64,000 nucleotides of DNA from Streptomyces rhizosphaerihabitans (GCF_025399795.1 NZ_JAODTZ010000004.1:186001-250000), one strand, 5' to 3'; shown: positions 43,194-51,862, counted from the first letter of the stretch. The notes: a model not told the origin generated them from the sequence alone. Made by a program: numbers and translations.

Positions 43194-44063
43194 ATGCGCT
43201 CTTTGGAAGCCCTGACGCTTGATCAGGTGGTCGACACGGCTCGCTATCCCCTGTCGGAACCCGCGAGCGCCCGGGGACAGGCCGTGGTCTCCCGTGCCCG
43301 ACACGACCTGTCGACTCTCGGCTGCACCGTGCTGCCGGACTTCGTCCGCCCGTCGCTGCGCGATGTGCTGCGGCAGGAATGCTCGGACATCGCCCCCCGG
43401 GCGCACCACGACGTCGAGACGGTGAACGTCTACAACATCGCGGTGGACTCGGCGCTGCCGGAGGACCATCCGGGCCGGAAGACCTTCGAGCGGGGTAACG
43501 CGTTCGTCGCGCGGGACCGCGTTCCCGCGGACTCCCTCATCAGCCGGCTCTACTCCGACACGGTGTTCCGGCACTTCATCGCCCGCTGCTTCGAACTGCC
43601 GGAGCTGCACGAGCTGGCGGACCCGCTCTCCGGGCTGGTCCTCAACGTCGTCGCGCCGGGCATGGAGCACCCCTGGCACTTCGACACCAACGAGTTCACC
43701 GTGAGCATGCTCACCCAGCAGGCGCAGGCCGGCGGCGTATTCGAGTACTGCCCGAACATTCGGACCGCGCAGGACGAGAACTTCGACGACGTCCGGGACG
43801 TGGTGGACGGCCGAGGCGAGCGGTTGACCCGGCGCCTCCCCCTCCAACCGGGTGACCTTCAGTTGTTCAAAGGGCGCTACTCGCTGCACCGAGTGAGCCC
43901 GGTGCGCGGCGAGGTCGCGCGCCACTCCGCGATATTCGCCTACAGCGAGCGCCCCGGCGTCATCGGAAGCGTGGAACGGACCCGGCAGCTCTTCGGCCGG
44001 GTGCTGCCCGAGCATCTGGCGGCCGAGGGCCGGGCGGTCCGCGGCGACCGGCTCCTGGACTGA
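43194..44063 (+). CDS. BesD/HalD-family Fe(II)/2-oxoglutarate oxygenase (hydroxylase-type)
   Basis: 289 aa; ATG at 43194 with GGAGAGG 5 nt upstream. The core H-P-W-H-F-D-T-N-E-F (residues 159-168) gives the Fe ligands H162-x-D164, and Y-S-L-H-R-V-S-P-V-R (His232, Arg238) supplies the distal His and likely the 2-oxoglutarate contact. Flanking segments FEYCPNIR, DVRDVVDGRG and PGDLQLFKGRYSLHRVSP are typical of the BesD/HalD group, which acts on free amino acids such as lysine. Halogenases of this group have Gly in place of the Asp; here Asp is present, so hydroxylation is predicted. First gene of a three-gene cluster. Confidence 0.87.
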   Translation: MRSLEALTLDQVVDTARYPLSEPASARGQAVVSRARHDLSTLGCTVLPDFVRPSLRDVLRQECSDIAPRAHHDVETVNVYNIAVDSALPEDHPGRKTFERGNAFVARDRVPADSLISRLYSDTVFRHFIARCFELPELHELADPLSGLVLNVVAPGMEHPWHFDTNEFTVSMLTQQAQAGGVFEYCPNIRTAQDENFDDVRDVVDGRGERLTRRLPLQPGDLQLFKGRYSLHRVSPVRGEVARHSAIFAYSERPGVIGSVERTRQLFGRVLPEHLAAEGRAVRGDRLLD

Positions 44064-44096
44064 CGGACGGCGGGAACGCGTAGTCGCCGCAGTCCG

Positions 44097-44139
44097 CCTC
44101 CCTCCTTCCCCCTCCCCCTCCTTCCCTCTCCTTCCCCCT
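44097..44139. other. 43-nt pure pyrimidine tract
   Basis: Between the oxygenase and methyltransferase genes 43 consecutive C/T bases occur, in repeats of CCTCCTTCCC-type blocks. The RNA would be unstructured and C/U-rich, 12 nt ahead of the methyltransferase ribosome site (GGAGGAG, 44151-44157); the duplex could form triplex or be slippage-prone. Confidence 0.9.
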
Positions 44140-44165
44140 GCGCGATCCACGGAGGAGTAAGCCCT

Positions 44166-45011
44166 GTGCGTTTCGACGTGACCGGAAAAGTCTCACTCGA
44201 CCACATCTACGACCAGCCCGACCCGCGAACCTATTTCAGGGCGCTGCGCCCGCTCGACTACGGCGTTCCGCAGCAGGCCAAGCCCTACTTCGCCAAGATC
44301 ATCACGGAGTACCGGGAGTCCCAGCACGTCGCGGTACCGAAGGTGCTGGACATCGGCTGCTCGTACGGAATCAACGCCGCCCTGCTGAAGTACGACGCGA
44401 CCATGGACGAGCTGTACGCGCGCTACGGCGACGAGGAGCGTGCGGCCGAGAGCCGCGAGGCTCTGCTGGCCCGCGACCGGGAGCTGGCCCGGTCACGCCG
44501 ACCCCCGCAGGCGATCCGCTTCGTCGGCCTCGACACCTCCGGCAGCGCACTGTCCTACGCCCTTGAGGCCGGGTTCCTCGACGACGTGGTGCACGCCGAC
44601 CTGGAGCAGCACGAACCCACACCGCGACAGCGCGCCCAGCTCTCGGGTACGGACCTGGTGATCTCGACGGGCTGCGTCGGCTACGTCACCGAGCGGACGC
44701 TCACGCGAGTCGTCCGGGCGCAGGGCGTCCGCCGCCCCTGGATGGCGCACTTCGTGCTGCGGATGTTCCCGTTCGACCCCGTCGAGCGCGCGTTGGCGGG
44801 GCTGGGCTACCGGACCGTCCGCGTCGACGAGGTGTTCAGACAGCGGCGGTTCGCCTCCCCGCAGGAGCAGGCGCTCGTGCTCGACAGCATGTCGGCCGCA
44901 GGGGTGGATCCACGGGGCCTGGAGGCGGAAGGCTGGCTGTACGCACAGCTCCACCTTTCCCGGCCGTACGACATCACAGGTACCAACGAGCCGAATCGAG
45001 AACAAAGTTGA
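44166..45011 (+). CDS. Class I SAM-dependent methyltransferase-like protein
   Basis: 281 aa from GTG 44166 with GGAGGAG 8 nt upstream. Motif I is K-V-L-D-I-G-C-S-Y-G-I-N (residues 59-70); a V-G-L-D-T-S-G strand and L-V-I-S-T-G-C-V-G-Y-V-T-E follow where motifs II and IV are expected. An N-terminal segment T-Y-F-R-A-L-R-P-L-D-Y-G-V-P forms a lid-like helix. Probably methylates a small molecule; whether N or O is not decidable. Its stop overlaps the start of the acyltransferase (TTGA, 4 bp), so the two are made together. Confidence 0.82.
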   Translation: MRFDVTGKVSLDHIYDQPDPRTYFRALRPLDYGVPQQAKPYFAKIITEYRESQHVAVPKVLDIGCSYGINAALLKYDATMDELYARYGDEERAAESREALLARDRELARSRRPPQAIRFVGLDTSGSALSYALEAGFLDDVVHADLEQHEPTPRQRAQLSGTDLVISTGCVGYVTERTLTRVVRAQGVRRPWMAHFVLRMFPFDPVERALAGLGYRTVRVDEVFRQRRFASPQEQALVLDSMSAAGVDPRGLEAEGWLYAQLHLSRPYDITGTNEPNREQS

Positions 45012-46831
45012 AGACCAGTCAGGATGCGTCGGGCAACGCGACCTTCGCCCAGGAGGACAGCCTCCCGCGCGTGCCGCTGCCGACGCTGGACGCGAGCTGC
45101 GAGAGGTTTCTCGCCTGGTGTACGCCGCTGCTGACCGCGGACGAGCGGTCGGCGACCGAGGCGGAGGTCGCCGCCTTCCTCCGACCCGGTGGCCCCGGCC
45201 GGGTGCTGCATGCCGCGCTGGAGGAATACGACGCCACGGAGGGCGTGCACAGCTGGCTCGACACCTTCTGGCCGTACCGATACCTGGGCCGCCGGGACCG
45301 GATCGCCCTCAACGCCAACTTCTTCTTCTTGTTCAAGGACTCCGACCAGGCGCAGGTGGAGCGGGCGGCCGGGCTCGTCGCCGGGGCCCTCAACTACAAG
45401 CGGCAGCTCGATCAGGGGCTGATTCCACCGGTGGTGCAGCGCGGAGCACCTCAGTCGATGGTGCAGAACAAGTTCCTGTTCTCCAGCACGCGTATCCCCG
45501 GCCCGCAGCAGGACACCGTCCGCGCCCCCCATACCGAGGAGTGGCCGGGCCCGTCCGAGGCCCGGCACATCGTGGTGTTCTTCCGGGGCGGCATGTTCCG
45601 GCTGAACGTGCTGGGTCCGGACGGTGTCCCGCACAGTCTGGATGACATCGAGGCGGGGCTGCGCGCCGTGATGAAGGCCGACCCGGCCGGCGCGGACACC
45701 TCGGTGGGGCACCTCACCACCATGGCCCGCGCGGAGTGGGCGGCCGCCCGGGAGTCCCTTCTCGCCTGCCACCCCCGCAACGCCGACGCCCTCGACGATG
45801 TCGAGACCGCGCTGTTCTGCGTCGCTCTGGAGGACTTCGCCCCCGCGGACGTCCAGGACGCCTGCGACCAGCTGCTGTACGGCGACCGCGGCAACCGCTG
45901 GTTCGACAAGGCCGTGTCCTTCGTCGTCTTCGCCGACGGGCGGGCGGGCATCAACGTCGAGCACTGCGAGCTGGACGGGACCACGATCCTCACCTTCACC
46001 GACGCCCTGTTCGACACCCCGGCCGAGGAGCAGTCCCGGCAGTCCGGAGCCCGCTCCCAGGGGCTGCCGGCGCTGGAGCCGATCGTGTTCGAACTGGACG
46101 ACGCGCTGCGGGACCGGGCGCGCTCCGCCGCCGAGGCGTTCGCGGCGTACGGGGAGAGCACCGCGACCAGCACGTTGTCGTTCACGGACTTCGGCAGCAG
46201 CGCGGCCAAGGTGCTGAGGGTCTCGCCGGACGCGTTCGTCCAGGCCGCTTACCAGCTCGCCCACCAGCGCGCCAAGGGGCACCTGGGCGCCACGTACGAG
46301 TCGATCGCCACCCGGCAGTACCGGCACGGGCGGACCGAGGCGATGCGCGTCGTCACCACCGAGATGGCGGCTTTCGTGGCGGCGATGGAGGACCCGGCAG
46401 CCGACGCGGACGCGCGGCGCGCCGCGTTCCGGGCAGCCACGGAGGCCCATGTGGCACGCGCGAAGGCGTGCCAGGCCGGGCAGGTGCCGGAGCAGCACCT
46501 GTGGGAGCTGGAGCTGATCCAGCGCCGGCGGGGGGCCGAGCTCGGGGTGACCGAACAGCCCGCGCTGTACCGGACGCCGGGCTGGTCGACCATGCGGGAC
46601 GACTATCTGAGTACGAGCTCCGCGCCGTCCGTCAATATCCAGTACTTCGGCTTCGGGTCGACCAGCAGCCAGTGCATCGGTGTCGCCTATGTGCTGCTTC
46701 CCGAGCGGTTCAACCTCTATCTGAGCACGCCGTTGGCGGTCGCCGCGCAGATGCGGACGTTCGCCGACCGGCTCCGGGAGGCGATGGACGAACTCCGGGA
46801 GCTGCTGGCGTCCGAGCGGCCCGAGGACTGA
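45008..46831 (+). CDS. Choline/carnitine O-acyltransferase family protein
   Basis: 607 aa, near full length for the family. TTG start at 45008 is coupled to the previous stop. N-terminal L-P-R-V-P-L-P-T-L-D-A-S is the family opening; the catalytic His is in A-G-I-N-V-E-H-C-E-L-D-G (His319), the CoA-side segment is H-L-G-A-T-Y-E-S-I-A-T-R-Q-Y, and H-G-R-T-E-A-M-R (residues 440-447) is the conserved carboxylate-binding motif. The Y-V-L-L-P-E-R-F-N-L-Y-L-S end matches too. It transfers acyl groups from CoA to the hydroxyl of a carnitine/choline-like acceptor. Bacterial members are uncommon; here the acceptor is probably the product of the two upstream enzymes (inference). Confidence 0.9.
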   Translation: MKTSQDASGNATFAQEDSLPRVPLPTLDASCERFLAWCTPLLTADERSATEAEVAAFLRPGGPGRVLHAALEEYDATEGVHSWLDTFWPYRYLGRRDRIALNANFFFLFKDSDQAQVERAAGLVAGALNYKRQLDQGLIPPVVQRGAPQSMVQNKFLFSSTRIPGPQQDTVRAPHTEEWPGPSEARHIVVFFRGGMFRLNVLGPDGVPHSLDDIEAGLRAVMKADPAGADTSVGHLTTMARAEWAAARESLLACHPRNADALDDVETALFCVALEDFAPADVQDACDQLLYGDRGNRWFDKAVSFVVFADGRAGINVEHCELDGTTILTFTDALFDTPAEEQSRQSGARSQGLPALEPIVFELDDALRDRARSAAEAFAAYGESTATSTLSFTDFGSSAAKVLRVSPDAFVQAAYQLAHQRAKGHLGATYESIATRQYRHGRTEAMRVVTTEMAAFVAAMEDPAADADARRAAFRAATEAHVARAKACQAGQVPEQHLWELELIQRRRGAELGVTEQPALYRTPGWSTMRDDYLSTSSAPSVNIQYFGFGSTSSQCIGVAYVLLPERFNLYLSTPLAVAAQMRTFADRLREAMDELRELLASERPED

Positions 46832-46960
46832 ACGGACCCCGCCGCCGGACCGGAACTCCGGGTCGGGGACCACGGTCCGGCGGCCCGGAGGGCTTCAGCG
46901 GCTGAGCCCGGGGTGCTGATTTCGCCCATCCAGAAAGGAAGTTCAGGCCTTGCGGCGCCT

Positions 46961-46998
46961 CGTCCGATGGTCATGACCGCGTCCGATGGTCATGACCG
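46961..46998. repeat. Tandem 19-bp repeat with palindrome GGTCATGACC
   Basis: CGTCCGATGGTCATGACCG occurs twice in tandem (46961-46979, 46980-46998), so the 10-bp palindrome GGTCATGACC is present at 46969 and 46988. The second copy covers the stop of the metal-receptor gene. Could be a protein-binding pair or a transcription end signal. Confidence 0.8.
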
Positions 46999-47709
46999 CG
47001 CTGCTCGCAGCGCCTCGCCGAGTCGTGCGGGTGCCTCCGCCAGTGACGGTCCGTACCAGGTCAGCAAGCGGCCGTCGACGAGGGCGCGGGGCACCCCGGG
47101 GAAGGCCTCGGGCCCGTCGTCGGCGGTGAAGCGGTACGGCTCGTCGGGCAGCACCACGAGTTCCGGGGACGCCGCGGTCAGCTCGGAGAGCGGGACGCGG
47201 GGATAGCGGTCCTCGTGCTGCGCGTAGAGGTTGTCGACGCCGAGCCGGGCGAGGACGTCTCCGGCGAAGGTGTCCCGGCCCAGCACCATCCAGGGCCGCC
47301 GCCAGATCGGCACGATCGCGGTCGTACGGCGGGCGGGCGCGGGCGGCTCCGCCCACGCGGCCTCCGCGGCCTCCAGCCAGTGCGGGCGACTGCGCGCGCC
47401 GCAGGCAGCGAGCACCCGGTCCAGTTCGCGAAGGGCCCCGGGCACATCCCGCACCTCGGTGACCAGTACCTCGATCCCCGCCTCCCGCAGCGCGGTCAGA
47501 TCGGGCTCCCGGTTCTCCTCCTCATTGGCGACGACGAGGTCGGGCGCGAGCCGTACGACGGCGTCGACGTCGGGGTTCTTGGTACCGCCGATCCGCAGGA
47601 CGTCGAGGTCCGCGGGGTGGCTGCACCAGTCGGTGGCGCCGACCAGGGCCGAGGGCACCGACACGGCGACGGCCTCCGTGAGCGAGGGCACGAGGGACAC
47701 CACCCGCAT
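46990..47709 (-). CDS. Helical-backbone metal receptor (cobalamin/siderophore-binding-like) protein
   Basis: 239 aa from ATG 47709. M-R-V-V-S-L-V-P-S-L-T-E is the BtuF-type opening; L-V-G-A-T-D-W-C-S-H-P, G-G-T-K-N-P-D-V-D-A-V-V-R-L-A-P-D-L-V-V and E-L-V-V-L-P-D-E-P-Y complete the two-lobe class III binding-protein fold. No signal peptide is visible, even in the Arg-rich in-frame extension to 47805, so it may be cytoplasmic or need another start. No permease or ATPase is adjacent. Upstream 47710-47823 carries GCCGTCCTCTC-type repeats. Confidence 0.82.
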   Translation of the reverse strand: MRVVSLVPSLTEAVAVSVPSALVGATDWCSHPADLDVLRIGGTKNPDVDAVVRLAPDLVVANEEENREPDLTALREAGIEVLVTEVRDVPGALRELDRVLAACGARSRPHWLEAAEAAWAEPPAPARRTTAIVPIWRRPWMVLGRDTFAGDVLARLGVDNLYAQHEDRYPRVPLSELTAASPELVVLPDEPYRFTADDGPEAFPGVPRALVDGRLLTWYGPSLAEAPARLGEALRAARS

Positions 47710-47823
47710 AACCGTCCGCCTCTCCCGCGCCGTCCTCTCTTCCGCCATCCTCTCGCGCGCCGGCTTCCCCCGCCTTGTTCCCGCTCGCGCCGTCCTCTCC
47801 CCCACCGTCCTCGGCCGCGCCGC

Positions 47824-48405
47824 TCAGCGCTTGCCGAAGGTGTGCCGGTCCTCCACCGCGTCGATGTGGTCGGCGACCTCGACGACGACCACCCGGGTGT
47901 CCGGCACGGTGGCGCGCCAGCGGTGCCGCACCCCGCCCGTCAGGTAGAGCGTGTCGCCGCGCCCCAGGCGATGGGCACGCCCCTCCGCCTCGACCTCGAC
48001 GGCACCGTCGGCGACGTACATCAACTTGTCGTTGCGGTGCTGGAGTTCGCGTCCCTCTTCGTGGTCGCCGGTGAACTCGGTGGCGTGCAGCTGGTGGTGA
48101 CCGCGCACCAAGGGGCGCGCGTGGGCCTCGGGAGTGAACTCGGCACCGGCGTCGGCGCGCACGACGTCGACACTGCACGCCGGGTCGGCGGCGGCGAGCA
48201 GTTCGACGGCGGTGGTGCCGAGGGCGTCGGCGACTCTCTCCAGGGAACTTCTGCTGGGCCGCGCCCGCTCGTTCTCCACCTGGCTGAGAAAGGGCACCGA
48301 CAAACCACTGCGCTCGGCCACGACGGCAAGGGTGAGCCGCAGTGCCCGACGCCGTCGCCGTACGGCCGCGCCCACCCGAAGGGGCTGTTCTTTGTGGTCG
48401 CCCAT
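47824..48405 (-). CDS. XRE-family HTH regulator with cupin domain
   Basis: 193 aa; ATG at 48405 with GGGAG 7 nt upstream. HTH: LRLTLAVVAERSGLSVPFLSQVENERARPSRSSLERVADALG; C-terminal cupin: H-H-Q-L-H-A-T-E-F, then D-K-L-M-Y-V-A-D-G-A-V-E-V-E and G-D-T-L-Y-L-T-G-G-V-R-H-R-W. Cupin-XRE proteins sense small molecules. Its target is not evident; the downstream metal-receptor gene is the nearest candidate. Confidence 0.9.
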   Translation of the reverse strand: MGDHKEQPLRVGAAVRRRRRALRLTLAVVAERSGLSVPFLSQVENERARPSRSSLERVADALGTTAVELLAAADPACSVDVVRADAGAEFTPEAHARPLVRGHHQLHATEFTGDHEEGRELQHRNDKLMYVADGAVEVEAEGRAHRLGRGDTLYLTGGVRHRWRATVPDTRVVVVEVADHIDAVEDRHTFGKR

Positions 48406-49246
48406 GGCTCCGGCTCCCTCCCTCGCGTCGTCGGTCCGCGAACCGTCCGGATTTCCGGTTCGCCGCTTCTGATGAGTTGTTTGCACCCTACGCATGTTCG
48501 GCAAACCGTTTCATGGACCCGTCACATCGCTGTCACATCGAGGGAGTGTGAGGGTTACAGTTCGCGCCACCACGCGAGCCGTCGCGCGCCCGGCGCCGCG
48601 GTCCCCCCGCGCGAGACGAAAGGGCCGATCACCCAGGCGGTATGCCCGTCCGGACCCGCCGGCCGTCGGATCGGATCCTGAAGTCCGTTCTCCCGGCGCA
48701 CAGTTGGCGCTCCGCGCCGCCCCGCAACCCGCGGTGGCCGATGCGTTCGGCCGTGCCGCCGCGCACGGAGCTGATGTGCGGCGGGCCCTCGGAGCGGTGC
48801 GCGAGCGCGGCCGCATGCCGAACGCTCGGTCAACGCCATGGGCCGAAAACCCTTCGGGAGGGTGCGGTCACGGACCGCGTCACGGTTGTCCGGATCTCTC
48901 TCGTACGCCAGTACGTGACCACCGGCGTCGTCGGCCGCGCGTGCGGACCGGTATCCGCCCGGACGGGGAGGAGTCCGCGGATCCCGGGAACGCCGCGAGG
49001 GGTGGCCCGCGCCGCGCGGGTCAAACGAACCCGTACGACGAGGACCACCCCTCGGAGTGAACCGCTCGGCCCGCTCGGAGCGAACCGCCGACCCTTACCG
49101 CTGACCGCGCCTCGGAGCGAACCACCGGCCTTTACCGCGCCCAGGAGCGAACTGCCACCCCTTACCGCGCCTCGGAGCCAGCGGCTGACCTCTGACCGCG
49201 CCTCGCTTCGACCGCTCACCGCGCCTCGGGGCGAACGGCCCGTCTC
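48406..49246. other. 841-bp intergenic region with degenerate repeats
   Basis: No convincing gene was found: frames here are Arg/Pro/Ser-rich and lack a ribosome site or recognisable motif. From about 49045 to 49246 a unit of about 30 bp, roughly ACCGCGCCTCGGAGCGAAC..., is repeated degenerately five or six times, ending at the stop of the betaine permease gene. The left part must hold the promoter of the XRE-cupin gene. GC content looks like the surrounding DNA. Confidence 0.6.
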
Positions 49247-51862
49247 CTACTGCGGAGTCATCCGCTGCACCATGTCCGGGTGCTCCTTCAGCCACCCGGC
49301 GACGGCGTCCTCCTCGTGCCCCTGCCCGCGCCGCTTGATCTCGCTCTCCAGGCCGCCGAGTTCGCTCTCGCTCATCCTGAACTTCCTGATCCACTCGGTG
49401 AGCTTCGGGTACTGGTCGGGGAACTTCTCACTGGAGATCGTCCGGATCGTGTTGCCCTCCCCGAACAGCTTCCTGTCGTCGGTGAGCTTGGTGAGCTTGT
49501 ACTCGCTGTACGCCCAGTGCGGCGACCACAGGACGACCGCGACCGGCTCCTTCTTCGCGTACGCGCGCTTCAGCTCGGCCAGCATCGCGGGCGTCGAGCC
49601 GTCGACGACCTTGTACTCCTTGTCGAGGCCGTAGCCGGGAAGCACCTTGTTCTTGAGGAGGTTCATCTCACCGGTGCCCGGCTCGATCCCGATGATCCTC
49701 CCGCCGAAGGTCTTGCTCTTTCCCTTGAGGTCGGAGAGGGACTTCACGTCCTTCACATACGAGGGGACGGCGATCTCCAGGGAGGTCGGCTTGTACCAGG
49801 TGCCGAGATCCTTCAGGTCGTTCTTGTGCTGCTCCCAGTAGTTGGACTGGGCGTACGGCAGCCAGGCGTCGAAGTTGAGGTCGAGGTCACCGGAGGCCAG
49901 ACCCGTGTAGACCGGGCCCACGTCCATCTGCTTGAGGTTGAGGGTGTAGCCGCGCCGGGCCAGCACGTTCTTCCAGAGGTAGGTGACGGCGACGTCCTCG
50001 TCCCAGGGGAACCAGGCGACGTCCAGCGGGCGCTTCGCCTCGGCCGGGGTGGCGGACGCGGAGCCCTCGACCGGGGCCAGCTTGTCGACGACGCCGGGAT
50101 TCGTCTTCAACCAGGCGCGCACCGCGTCCTGCTGCTTGCCCTTGCCGACCTTGTTGATCTCCGCTTCGAGACCGGTCAGCTGCTTCTCGGTCATCCGGAA
50201 GTTCTTCAGCCACTTGCCGACGACCGGGTTGTCCTGGGCGAAGCCCTTGCGGGAGAGGGTGTGCACCCCGTCGCCCTTGCCCCAGGCGCCCTTCGGATCC
50301 TTGAGCTTCTTCAGCTTGTACTCGCTGTACGCCCAGTGCGGCGACCACAGGGTGGCGACGATCGGCGCCTTCTCGGCGTACGCGCGCTTCAGCTCGGCCA
50401 GCATCGCGGGCGTGGAGCTGTCGACGACCTCGTACTCCTGGTCGAGCCCGTACTCCTTGAGCACCTTGGTCTTGAGCAGGCCCATCATTCCGGCGCTCGA
50501 CTCGATACCGGTGATCTTGCCGCCGAACTTCCCGGCCTGCCCCTTGAGGTCGTCGAGGGAGTCGATGCCCTTCATGTAGGCGGGCACGGACAGTTCCAGG
50601 GATGTCGGGCCGTACCAGGAACCCAGGTCGTCGAGCTGCTTCCCGTACTTCTTCCAGTACTGCGCGTGCGTGGTCGGCAGCCAGGAGTCGGTCTCGAAGT
50701 CGATGTCGCCCTGGGCGAGCGAGGTGTACAGCGGGCCCGCGTCGAACTGCTTGGTCTCCACCTGGAAGCCGCGCCGCTCCAGGATCTCCTGCCAGAGGAA
50801 GGTGGAGGCGACGCCCTCGTCCCAGGGGATGTAGCCGATGGTGACCTTCTTGCCCTGGCCGACGTTCTCGCCGTCGGACGCGGTGGAGGTGGCACCCGCG
50901 CCGCCGAAGACACCCATGCCGCCCGCGACCAGGGCGAGGACGACGACGCCCGCCATGGCCACGACGGGACGGGGGCGGTACGACCAGATCCTCAGGCCCT
51001 GCGCGGCGCGCGCCTTGGCGGCGGCGCGGCGGCCGAGCGGGGAGACCTGGGTCCCCAGCGCGCCGGTCATACGGTCGAGGTAGATCGCGAGGATGACGAT
51101 GGCGACGCCGGCTTCGGAGCCGAGGCCGACGTTCAACTGGCCGATGGCCTCGTTGACATCGCCGCCGAGACCGCCGGTGCCGACCATGCCCGCGATGGCG
51201 GCCATGGACAGGCCCAGCATGATGACCTGGTTGACGCCCGCCATGACGGTGGGCAGCGCGAGCGGGAGCTGGATGCGCAGCAGGGTGTCGCGCGGGGTGG
51301 TGCCGAACGCGTCGGCGGCCTCGACCAGGTCCTTGTCGACCTGGCGGATACCCAGCTCGGTCATGCGGACACCGGGGGCCAGCGCGAAGATCAGGGTGGC
51401 GACGATGCCGGCGGGGGCACCGGTGCCGAAGAACAGGATCGCCGGGATGAGGTAGATCATCGCGGGCAGCGTCTGCATGAAGTCGAGGACCGGCCGGACG
51501 ACGCCGCTGACCCGGTCGGAGCGGGCCGCCCAGATGCCCACGGGCACGGAGACGACGAGCGCGATGAGGGTCGCGACGAGGACCAGGGACAGGGTCACCA
51601 TCGCGTCCTCCCACAGTTCGAGGGAGTCGATGAAGGCGAATCCGGCGAAGGTGAGGACACCGGCGGAGGTGCCGCGCAGCCAGAAGGCGACGACGGCGAA
51701 GATACCGGCGAGGAGCAGTGGCTGGGGCGCCTGGAGGACGGCGTCGATGCCGTCGTAGGTGCCCGAGAAGACGGTCTTGAGGAAGTCGAAGAGCCACGCC
51801 ATGTGGTTCAGCAGCCAGTCGACCGCGCTGTTGACCCAGTCGCCGAAGGGGATCCTAGGCAC
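49247..51862 (-). CDS. Glycine betaine/proline ABC transporter: permease fused to two substrate-binding domains
   Basis: 871 aa. Residues about 30-280 are the ProW/OpuAB permease (V-A-L-T-like TM helices; E-A-A-D-A-F-G-T-T-P coupling loop; L-G-L-S-M-A-A-I-A-G-M-V-G-T-G-G-L-G). After a further TM helix (MAGVVVLALVAGGMGVFGG) come two OpuAC/ProX binding domains in tandem, about 335-600 and 615-871, about 50% alike (I-P-W-D-E-G-V-A and F-P-W-D-E-D-V-A; both A-L-W/LWSPHWAYSEYKL). The Trp residues of the aromatic betaine cage are kept in each. Full osmoprotectant importer with the ATPase gene, which overlaps by 8 bp. Confidence 0.94.
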   Translation of the reverse strand: MPRIPFGDWVNSAVDWLLNHMAWLFDFLKTVFSGTYDGIDAVLQAPQPLLLAGIFAVVAFWLRGTSAGVLTFAGFAFIDSLELWEDAMVTLSLVLVATLIALVVSVPVGIWAARSDRVSGVVRPVLDFMQTLPAMIYLIPAILFFGTGAPAGIVATLIFALAPGVRMTELGIRQVDKDLVEAADAFGTTPRDTLLRIQLPLALPTVMAGVNQVIMLGLSMAAIAGMVGTGGLGGDVNEAIGQLNVGLGSEAGVAIVILAIYLDRMTGALGTQVSPLGRRAAAKARAAQGLRIWSYRPRPVVAMAGVVVLALVAGGMGVFGGAGATSTASDGENVGQGKKVTIGYIPWDEGVASTFLWQEILERRGFQVETKQFDAGPLYTSLAQGDIDFETDSWLPTTHAQYWKKYGKQLDDLGSWYGPTSLELSVPAYMKGIDSLDDLKGQAGKFGGKITGIESSAGMMGLLKTKVLKEYGLDQEYEVVDSSTPAMLAELKRAYAEKAPIVATLWSPHWAYSEYKLKKLKDPKGAWGKGDGVHTLSRKGFAQDNPVVGKWLKNFRMTEKQLTGLEAEINKVGKGKQQDAVRAWLKTNPGVVDKLAPVEGSASATPAEAKRPLDVAWFPWDEDVAVTYLWKNVLARRGYTLNLKQMDVGPVYTGLASGDLDLNFDAWLPYAQSNYWEQHKNDLKDLGTWYKPTSLEIAVPSYVKDVKSLSDLKGKSKTFGGRIIGIEPGTGEMNLLKNKVLPGYGLDKEYKVVDGSTPAMLAELKRAYAKKEPVAVVLWSPHWAYSEYKLTKLTDDRKLFGEGNTIRTISSEKFPDQYPKLTEWIRKFRMSESELGGLESEIKRRGQGHEEDAVAGWLKEHPDMVQRMTPQ

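Noticed and set aside
43194..44063. Reading the first cluster gene as a radical halogenase
   Set aside because: The metal triad has Asp (HFD) where halogenases have Gly.
48494..49060. Plus-strand frame of 188 codons in the gene-poor interval
   Set aside because: Arg/Pro/Gly-rich, no motif, no ribosome site, and starts within the XRE-cupin upstream region.
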